Of a stretch of DNA of 64,000 bases, positions 57,501-64,000 are shown in pieces. Position 1 is the first letter of the stretch, and the number at the start of each line of letters is the position of its first letter. This DNA is from Crossaster papposus (Eukaryota > Echinodermata > Asteroidea > Velatida > Solasteridae). The notes below the pieces were generated by a model. It searched no databases. It was not told the origin of the DNA and saw nothing but the letters and a program-made list of their open reading frames with translations. Position numbers and translations under genes: made by a program. The stretch spans positions 1,550,001 through 1,614,000 of the forward strand of contig JBAIAA010000443.1 of NCBI GenBank assembly GCA_037893245.1. The letters run 5' to 3'.

Positions 57501-60500
57501 ATTTGCATATTTAATTACCGTGTTAATTAGACCACTGATGGACTTTAGTCCAAACAGTAACTACGCAAACACTACTCAAAATCACGTAATTTTAGAGGTT
57601 TTCGATAATCTAATTGCACCAAAAAATAGGAAAAAGTAGAGGAGGACTTAGGCTTTCCAAATTACGCAAAATCTCAAAATTGACCACCACTTCATATTTT
57701 GACTTTGGAAGGCCACAACTCCAAATCACATTGTGCGACTTTACTCTCATTTTGTGGTGACAGGTCACAAATGACGTCATTTCGTACAGATCTGCCACGT
57801 GCCTCTGCATGTTGAGCGTCAACTTGCATAACGTGCATTGCGTCCACAGTATTTCCAACACATTTACGACCAACAAGCGCGTGAGTTTGAAACATTTTTC
57901 ACGCTGCATAAAATGTGCTTGATTGCGAAGAATATGAGATCTATAAAGATTGATAATCTGTCATCTACACTCAACCAAAAAAGTAAAGTCCCCCTAATAC
58001 TGTTGATATTAAAAAACAATTTTTTTCGGTCAAATAACCACTAATCAGTAAAGCCATGATCTACTATTTTGCAAACAACAATGGTAGACCCTATGAAGTT
58101 TTATCCCTGCAAAAACTGTATATTCGAGAAAGTAATATTCTGAGATCTCAATTTCGATTCAAAATATGGAGTCGTAATTTAAATTCTGCAAAAAAATCAC
58201 CATTCTGGGCATATTCTTGTTCTGCTGACAAATGTGACTGGCTCTACAAAAAAGGGTATTGTGTCGAGCTGAGCATTATCATGAATGGCCTACTCAATGT
58301 TGAGAGGGTAAACATTTCATCAAAATGTGATTTACATTTTTTGTCATGAATGACATCAGTTTCGGGTTTCATTCACAGAAATTTTAATTTTGATGAATAA
58401 AGTGGAAAAAAATACATTTTTGTGTGCATTGTTCTGTTGTACCACAATAGAGCCGGCTTTTTCAAAGCCTGTTTTCCCAGTTGTGTACTTTGAACTCCAA
58501 GGAAGTAATCAATATGCAAACATGTCATATCTCCAGAACGGAAGAGGCTATGAAGCTCTAATACATGTATATACACCAAATGAAAGCTTTCATTGTGAGC
58601 TTTATGTCCAACCATGTATATAACTCAATGTCACTGTTTTGTTTTGTGGAGTGGGTCACAAATAATAGCAACTACTTGCATGCCATGTAAACGCTTGCCT
58701 TCATCATACACGGATTACAAACAAACTACTCACATAAATTAGAACCAAAGATGGTTCTCGAACCACGATACTACTTTCCTGATTACCCTATTCTACAACT
58801 TGACCTCAAATGACTTTGACCTCAGTATGTGACCTTTATTCTCAAACCACACACAAAGCCACCTTGACACGATGATTTGACTTTTTGGCTTAGTTTCTCG
58901 AGCCGCTAGTTTATTCCTTCTTATTACATTTCAAAATTGTCAAGCTATCAAATGTTTACATTTTTTTAAAACGCTTTCATAACAGCATAAAAAGGGAAGA
59001 TATTGTCTAAGCTAAAACGGGGCAGGCTTGCCCAAATTGCCATGCTTGGCTCACAACTGGGTTTTGCCTAAGCTAAAACGAGGCAGGCTTGCCCAACTTG
59101 CCATGCTATGCTCACAACTGGGCCCATTTACTTGGCAGGCTTGCCACCAATATACTGTGGAAATTCTTCGCTTGAAGTGACGGTTGAGTAGGCCTAGCAG
59201 AACAAGTGCAGTAGGCGCTAACCACAGTTATATATTTGTCCCGTGACCTTAATTTATGCTAATTTTATGTAAAATACTAAACACTAAATTGGAACAAACA
59301 CGCCGCTTTTTCCACCGTTAGTACAGACGGTTGGAATAAACCCCGCTAGCACAAGCGGGTGTTTGGCGTGTAGTTTTTTAAAGATTAAACACAACTTGTA
59401 AAATTGTATTTTAACGTACAACTTCAAACTAGACTTACTTAAGAACTATTAGGGCATGTAACTTGTTTACTAGTTTAAATGGAGTCACTGCCTGTCGCTC
59501 CCAGCCAATTCCTGCATATGTTTAGTATAATGTATACTTGTGTATATTTGTTAATCTGGCGGCAAAGGGGAGGCGGTGGGTTTCTTTTGGTGTAGAGGCT
59601 TAACAAATCTAAGCCGAAGTGTGACGCTCTATCGCACGCCCTGCGTATAGTATGTAGCGGCTGAACCTGATTTGCTACATTGTATCAATTCGCTTTGTTT
59701 CAATGGATAATTATCGTGCAGACCCGCGCTCGTTGGCTTTCTGCCAGCAAGGTTTGGGCCAGGTGGCAGTTCATTCATAATATTTTCTATTGCACCAAGG
59801 CAACCATCAGCTTATTCGCATAGAGTTTGGACCACCGTGTGTTTGTGGAGAATAATGTATTTTATCATGTAGTGATATAATTAATTAATATCATTATCTC
59901 CTGAAAGTTTCCATATGTGACCTGCTCCCACAAAACCAGACATAAGTTTGTTTATTTTAAAATGAGATATTGGTTTTTCCATTTAGTACACACCTTTAGC
60001 TTTCATTTGGTACCAAATCCACCTTTATACCATACATACTTCCAATTGTATGAGGATTTTAAGACTGCGTGTACACGCGATTCTATGGGAATCAAATAAT
60101 AACAAATAACAATATCTCACTTTTCAAAAAAACCAACTTATGTCTGGTTTTGAGGGAGCAGGTCACATATTGCAAATGGCTTGACGTCCGTTTCAAACAG
60201 CCACATTTTTAACGGGCACTGCACTAGTTGGGTTTAGTGGATGTAAATACAGTGGGTGTGAATTTGCAATCTAACGACTTTACCCAGGATGTGAATTTGG
60301 ACCGAAGATATGAATTTTGCATGTGGATTTGGAAATCTTTTGTTAAAATCACATCCTGCCAAGGACCGTGTCCACTTTAAATGCAAAATCACACAATGCC
60401 CTCTCCTACATGTATACTGTCAGTGGCTGACCTGTGTGTTGATGATGGCTTGTCTGAGCGTGGAGGCAGGAATACTCAGGTGATCTATAGAGCCAAAGTC

Positions 60501-63500
60501 TTCAATGAGATAGATCGGCTTACGCAGACCGGACTGCTTGATACGAAACTAAATCAGAAAAAAAGTGACATTTGAAGGAGAACAATTCCAATGGTTTACA
60601 GAAAAATCTATAGAATTTTAAGCAGAAAATTAAAGTTGCGCTTAAATATTACAAGCATATTTGTCGGTCCATAAATTAGATGCCCAATTGTTTGTGTCCC
60701 TGTTACATCCGACATGAGATTATTTGGTAAATAAAGGATGCATTTTTTATGCCTCCTATCAAGAGTGACTACATAAAACAAAGCACCCGCAATTCAGCGA
60801 CACTTGCATGGGAAATTACAAAGGTCAGGTGTAACCGGGACACCAAATGAACTGAACCATATTGGTTTTTACATTTTAGAATTCCACTTTTCTTCATGCA
60901 TATTTTTCTTTTTGTCCCCATGGAAAAATTAATGGTTTCTTTAGCAGCATATTAATGGCCTAAAGAATCAATATACATGTAAGCACCCTGTATCTAGCCT
61001 ACTGCGATTGTCCTATTTTACAACCTGACCCTGAAATGACCATTGACCTCAGTACTTGACCTTTGACACCAGCATCACATAAAGGTTACAATATTGCATG
61101 CACAACCCAAGTTTGATTGCAATTGGACTTGATTGCATATAAAACCAAAATGACACGTATACATACATGTACATGTACCACATATGGACAACAGAAATAG
61201 TAATTGCATAGTCTCTTTGTTCAGGAATAACCACAACAAAAGAAATTTGGAAGAGCACAGAAGAGACATTCGAACACACTGCCAATAGTGTCTCATGCTC
61301 ATATGAAGATGTAACAGGAATGTGCAACATTTAGAAAACAAATTGATATGAAATGACAATTAAACCTTCATCACCTTTTGCTCTTTAAAGCGGCCGTCCG
61401 TGATGCTACCGCACAGGTCGTCCATTCTCTTCCTCTCCACCACGTAGTCTAGCGCCACTTCTCTGGCAGTGGGCATCTGTAGCATTCCTGGGACGGGCAC
61501 CCGTTTCTCCCTGGCTATCCAGTGGAAGTCGCCCACTTGCAGCCTCCTGACGTCCAGCATCACGCCGTTCTTCTGGAGTTCCGGCAGCAGTAGCTGTTTT
61601 CTGCTTTTGACTGAACTGTAAATTTTGTTTAGGGAATAACAGTGTGATGACCCGGTCTTCACTGCAAGATCGATAACAGCCCGGGTTGGGAGATGGCCGC
61701 TGTTAACCATTTCCTTACCAATGTCGAGTTTACTCAATTGGTTTTAGCATAATGTTAAAAAACATGGTGAGGAAATGGTTAGTGGCAATCCCCTAACACG
61801 GTCTGTTATCATGCAGTGAAGACCGAGTCCTTACACTGTTATTCCCTTTAATAAATACCTCAAAACAAAACAAAACATTAAAAATGCTCCAAATTTTGTG
61901 ACTTTAAGACTTTTGTGTTCATGTTCAGGGGCCACATTTTTGATTTAGTGAGGTACTCTCTCAGTACCTCTGTACCTCGTTCCCGTTCGTTGCTTGCTTT
62001 TATCACTGCAAGTGCAATGTAATCATTTTGAATACGAGGTTGCTGCAAGGCATCGCGGTTTGATTTATTGCTAATTTTACAAAACTGCATGTCAAACGCG
62101 GGATCGGGAGGATTATTGTAAACAAAAACAGCAAAAACACGGAGTCACGCCCAAAAAGAGCGGAGTTGGACAAAAATAAATGCGGAAAACCCTGAAAACA
62201 CGGAAGTCTCATATGCCTAAACATCGGTAATTGGGTTAGGGTATAAACAAAGGGTCCAACATTTACAGACCGTCCACGATTGAGAAATCGGGTACAAAAT
62301 CTTTGGGAAGCCTTCCGAAAAAGTACAAACAAAAGTGGAACAATAGCGGTCCAAGATTGCCGGTGTTTGGGCGAGTGTGGAGATGTTATTGTGGTTGATT
62401 TCTGCTTTGTGCCGAAATGGCAGCATTGAGCTGAGATGGTATTTAGAGTGTTTCAATGACCCAATGACAGGGGTTTATAATGATGTACATGTAGCATCTT
62501 CAGCACCTGTCGGAGCGGATACGTCTGCTAAAAACGGTCTACATTATTATACAAATAATGAATGTTTGTGAGTGCGATGGTAAGAATCATTTCGTGAGGT
62601 GACAGATGAAAAGTTCTATTTTACGAAGCGAAGCCGAGTGGAATGAAACATTCCATCTGTCACCGAATGAAATCATTCTTTTCATCGCACAAACGTGAAA
62701 CATTCATTATTTGTTTTTCCAACTTCTGAATAAACCCTCGCTATCTGATTGGCCAGAGCGTGACTGTGCAATGAAAGTTTTATTCAGCGTTGAATAGAAC
62801 CATTAAATAGAAACATTAATGTTTGCAGTGCTGCCGTGCGGTGCGGTGCGGCCGTGCCGCGTGCGCGATGGAACGAATAATACAATGCACGTGATCAAAC
62901 AATCCAAACAATCAGATGACATGAATCTATTCAGGTGTTGTATAATATTATAAGCTTATACCCTCCTGTTGTCTCGCAGTTATCCACACACAGCACAATG
63001 TCAAAGGTTCCAGGTTCCAACACGTACAGTGGAACTGGGGGTTCCTTGTCCCCCACGGAGCCCGTCCCAATACTGCCCTGGCTGCCTGTGTCTCGCAAAG
63101 ATCCCACTCTGTCGGAGATACTCGACGCGGTTAAGACTGTGGATGCAGAGCTGGTCTGCGAGTCAAGTTCGCTGGACTCAAAACGTCCGAATGTGTGACG
63201 AGTGACGCCCGAGGAGGCAAGATTAAGTTCGTTTGGTGCAGACGGTGGGATGGCATCAGAGGACGCACGGCTAGGTTGGCTGGCGGTTTTGGTCGTTGAG
63301 TAGTTACTACTTGTTTTTGAGTGGTTACTCGTTGTTGAGACAGAGGACGCAGTGCTGAGCTGAGAGTCTGTCGGTTTGTCCGCTTGTCGGTGCTTCGGTC
63401 TCTGCTGCTTTTTGGGTTGTGCTTTTGTCGAGTAATTGGTGGTCTTGGATGAAGGGAGGGATGGAAGGTTGGGGAGCGGGTCTTGGGCTGGTGGGGGATC

Positions 63501-63511
63501 ATTTCTTGATA
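48475..63511 (-). CDS. MUS81: MUS81 structure-specific endonuclease catalytic subunit, C-terminal 461 codons
   Basis: Eight exons join in phase: 63511-62962, 61615-61375, 60548-60432, 54735-54640, 53029-52904, 51779-51676, 49821-49738 and 48541-48475 (TGA). The first is a Ser/Thr-rich linker ending [15 protein letters not shown], the start of the ERCC4 nuclease fold. Then come [11 protein letters not shown] and [19 protein letters not shown] (the GD...ERKxxxD catalytic motif), [35 protein letters not shown], and a helix-hairpin-helix region ([38 protein letters not shown]). In other animals MUS81 pairs with EME1 or EME2 to cut stalled forks and recombination intermediates in the nucleus. The N-terminal exons lie beyond 64000. 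All catalytic residues are present and no break is seen. Confidence 0.95.
49021..49135. repeat. Inverted 10-bp minisatellite
   Basis: Four or five GGTTTCAATT units face three AACCAATTGA units across a 30-base spacer, so the array can fold into a long hairpin. It lies in the last-but-one MUS81 intron. Confidence 0.9.
49140..49402 (-). repeat. tRNA-derived SINE
   Basis: On minus it begins TGGGCTGGATAGCTCAGTTGG, a tRNA 5' half with a near-perfect A box (TAGCTCAGTTGGTAGAGC), followed by a non-tRNA body. The anticodon stem and B box are degenerate, so it is not a working tRNA. Confidence 0.7.
49738..49821 (-). CDS. MUS81: MUS81 penultimate exon
   Basis: 84 bases, [20 protein letters not shown] then IKYGKLQ. 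Acceptor TTTGTGCAG, donor GTAAAT. Confidence 0.93.
49867..50279. mobile_element. MITE family C, copy 1
   Basis: Ends TTGTGACCCACTCAACAAAA and TTTTGTGGAGCAGGTCACAA. The interior (TTGAGTTATATAAATGGTTGG, CGTTCTGGAGACATGACATG) recurs inverted at 58231-58662. Confidence 0.87.
50360..50692. mobile_element. MITE family B, copy 3, inverted and diverged
   Basis: Ends with GTATCCTACCTTTAA at 50692. CCTAGAATCATGATTTACTT and TTTTATAGTAAATAT match the inverse of copies 1 and 2. Confidence 0.7.
50949..51623. mobile_element. MITE family A, copy 3, with family B copy nested inside
   Basis: Ends ATATGTGACCTGTCAC and GTGACAGGTCACATAT, each followed inward by a TTGTAAAGTCG/CGGACTTTACTCTC-type block. A family B element sits at 51160-51463. 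Confidence 0.85.
51160..51463. mobile_element. MITE family B, copy 2
   Basis: TTAAAGGTAGG to CCTACCTTTAA, about 300 bp, closely matching 47693-48056 and inserted in a family A element. Confidence 0.87.
51676..51779 (-). CDS. MUS81: MUS81 helix-hairpin-helix exon
   Basis: 104 bases, [18 protein letters not shown] through TRRYPTPS. Donor GTAAGT, phase 2 out. Confidence 0.95.
52904..53029 (-). CDS. MUS81: MUS81 exon NKTLEAY to VKNK
   Basis: 126 bases, phase 0, donor [21 protein letters not shown] matches the vertebrate FSDFN...KNK segment before the helix-hairpin-helix part. Confidence 0.92.
53874..54297. mobile_element. MITE family A, copy 1
   Basis: Ends TGTGACCTGGCATCACAAAA and TTTTGTGATGACAGGTCACA with GAGCGTAAAGTCG inside both ends. 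No coding. Confidence 0.9.
54529..54590 (+). repeat. Degenerate TTAGGG-like stretch
   Basis: GGGTTAGGGTTAGTGTTTGG and similar. Too short and mixed to be a telomere. Confidence 0.8.
54640..54735 (-). CDS. MUS81: MUS81 exon VIDGFF to GHYS
   Basis: 96 bases, phase 0. Donor GTACGT, acceptor GCACAG. The preceding intron is 5.7 kb and full of repeats. Confidence 0.95.
54825..57770. mobile_element. MITE family A, copy 2, split by a LINE
   Basis: Left half 54825-54939 (AAATGTGACCCGTCACCACA) and right half about 57660-57770 (TTTTGTGGTGACAGGTCACA) match the two ends of family A. The LINE at 54940-57245 lies between, with about 400 bp of unassigned sequence (57246-57655). Confidence 0.82.
54940..57245 (-). 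pseudogene. L2/CR1-like LINE, 5'-truncated, with one frameshift
   Basis: On minus a frame at 56847-55333 (504 codons) holds reverse transcriptase motifs: [66 protein letters not shown] and [10 protein letters not shown], then a C-terminal [13 protein letters not shown]. An upstream frame (57202-56894) is the stretch just before it, separated by a frameshift near 56910. The endonuclease part is missing. The 3' end carries TTTATATTGCGCCTTTTGC-like sequence and AAT repeats (54937-54958), a tail type seen in L2-clade elements. Confidence 0.88.
58231..58662. mobile_element. MITE family C, copy 2
   Basis: AATGTGACTGGCTCTACAAAA to TTTTGTGGAGTGGGTCACA; inverse relative of 49867-50279. Confidence 0.87.
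59008..59122 (+). repeat. 60-bp tandem duplication
   Basis: CTAAGCTAAAACG-GGCAGGCTTGCCCAA-TTGCCATGCT-CTCACAACTGGG occurs twice, at 59008 and 59068. Confidence 0.92.
59298..59371 (+). other. 74-nt three-way-junction fold
   Basis: ACACGCC pairs with GGCGTGT; inside, TTCCACCGT pairs with ACGGTTGGAA around an 8-base loop, and CCCGCT pairs with AGCGGG. tRNA-sized but without a D arm or A/B boxes. Confidence 0.4.
59914..60170. mobile_element. MITE family D
   Basis: ATATGTGACCTGCTCCCACA and TGAGGGAGCAGGTCACATAT with AAACCAGACATAAGTT inward. Shares the TGTGACC start with families A and C. Confidence 0.9.
60432..60548 (-). CDS. MUS81: MUS81 exon [10 protein letters not shown] to INTQ
   Basis: 117 bases, 39 codons, phase 0 at both ends. 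Acceptor CTGATTTAG. Confidence 0.95.
61375..61615 (-). CDS. MUS81: MUS81 catalytic exon
   Basis: 241 bases. Acceptor ATTTACAG, donor AAAG-GTGATG. Carries [15 protein letters not shown] and DGRFKEQK. Confidence 0.95.
61632..61848. mobile_element. Palindromic MITE next to the MUS81 catalytic exon
   Basis: GGGAATAACAGTGT and ACACTGTTATTCCC ends; inner arms CGGTCTTCACTGCA and AACCATTTCC. Its end is 16 bases from the acceptor of exon 61375-61615. Confidence 0.87.
62552..62713. mobile_element. Palindromic MITE in MUS81 intron
   Basis: CAAATAATGAATGTTT pairs with AAACATTCATTATTTG, and the arms continue through GCGATG and GGTGACAGATG. Centre has GAAGCGAAGCCGAG. Confidence 0.87.
62962..63511 (-). 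CDS. MUS81: MUS81 linker exon and start of ERCC4 domain
   Basis: 550 bases, acceptor TTCTGGTAG, donor GTATAAGC, phase 1 in and 2 out. Pro/Ser/Thr-rich, then the nuclease Asp in [11 protein letters not shown]. Confidence 0.92.
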
Positions 63512-64000
63512 CTACCAGAAGAAATGGCAAATAAAAATTTAAAAAAAACAGATGAGATGTGTCCTGCACCTCAGGAGCCGATTTCACAAAACTCGTCCTA
63601 TCTTGCTACTCATCTTAGAACTTAGACAAGTGTCCGCTTTCTGATCAATCTTGGCCGAGACGTATCCTAAGATCAATTTCACTAAACCCATCTTAAAAAA
63701 GAAGCATCAAAACTACCAATTTGATAGCCGTTTCATGTTTGTTTTCACCGTTTGATGAAAAAGTCGTTGAAAAGAACGCGAAAACCAACGTACATAGAAC
63801 ATAAACTCTGTGTAATTCGTAATAAATTCCAAATGTAAGGTAGTTCTACACGTTCTACACAAGATACGATAGAGGCGACTAGTTGTGGGCATATAATTGA
63901 ATTTTGTGAAAAGTCCATTTACTATACTATAAAACTATACCCACAAATCAGAAATCTTTAACACTCTGTTTCTTACTTGAAACTATATACCTCTAGGCCG
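63512..64000 (-). other. MUS81: MUS81 intron, no exon seen
   Basis: Upstream (minus-sense) of the linker exon. I see no further MUS81 exon before the window ends. Confidence 0.6.

Larger units (their letters stand above)
58663..59913. other. MUS81 intron sequence, no gene
   Basis: Contains a 60-bp tandem duplication (59008-59122) and a structured segment at 59298-59371. Otherwise nothing recognised. Confidence 0.6.

Overview
This window is animal nuclear DNA. It has introns with GT-AG splice sites, metazoan gene families (MUS81, discoidin/F5-8C domains, THAP transposase), CR1/L2-like LINEs, Helitrons, many short inverted-repeat elements and frequent long poly-C/poly-G tracts. The mix suggests a marine invertebrate, most likely a deuterostome (hemichordate, echinoderm or lancelet), but I cannot fix the species from sequence alone.

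Layout. (1) 1-8604: a Ty3/gypsy retrotransposon on the minus strand. Its single Gag-Pol frame is open from 3284 to the window edge. Its LTR appears to be interrupted by two Helitron-like elements joined head to tail (3488-5218 and 5219-8578). (2) 9114-9935: an 822-bp foldback element whose ends are each 165-bp palindromes. (3) About 10.4-18.0 kb: a decayed two-gene DNA transposon. It carries a THAP/DDE transposase on plus and a convergent SAP/SWIM/YqaJ nuclease gene on minus, a pairing I associate with ISL2EU/IS4EU-type elements. (4) About 19.7-46.8 kb: a tandemly duplicated family of secreted proteins, each with a signal-peptide exon, a long Ser/Thr/Pro/Ala repeat exon and two exons forming one discoidin (F5/8 type C) domain. 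Copy 2 (34590-45154) is intact, about 1,080 residues. Copy 1 (20860-24335) lacks a recognisable signal exon. Copy 3 is only a first exon (46737-46794). The repeat exon is 33 perfect 18-bp units in copy 1 and about 2.4 kb of diverged units with a 741-bp higher-order repeat in copy 2. (5) 27871-33868: a roughly 6-kb foldback transposon with long arms built of tandem units. It carries a broken gene (VFDGY motif, cysteine-rich tail) whose front part is inverted, plus a dead LINE. (6) 48475-63511: the last eight exons of MUS81 on the minus strand, joining in phase and covering the ERCC4 nuclease core and C-terminal helix-hairpin-helix region. Its introns are filled with at least four families of inverted-repeat elements, often nested, and one 5'-truncated LINE.

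How it fits together. The only clearly cellular genes are MUS81 (structure-specific endonuclease, DNA repair) and the mucin-discoidin family (predicted secreted, possibly glycan- or surface-binding). Nearly everything else is mobile DNA. Because the mucin-discoidin unit is duplicated, each copy serves as the empty site for insertions in the other. This dates and delimits a 2.8-kb TA-flanked element, a LINE and several MITEs inside the window.
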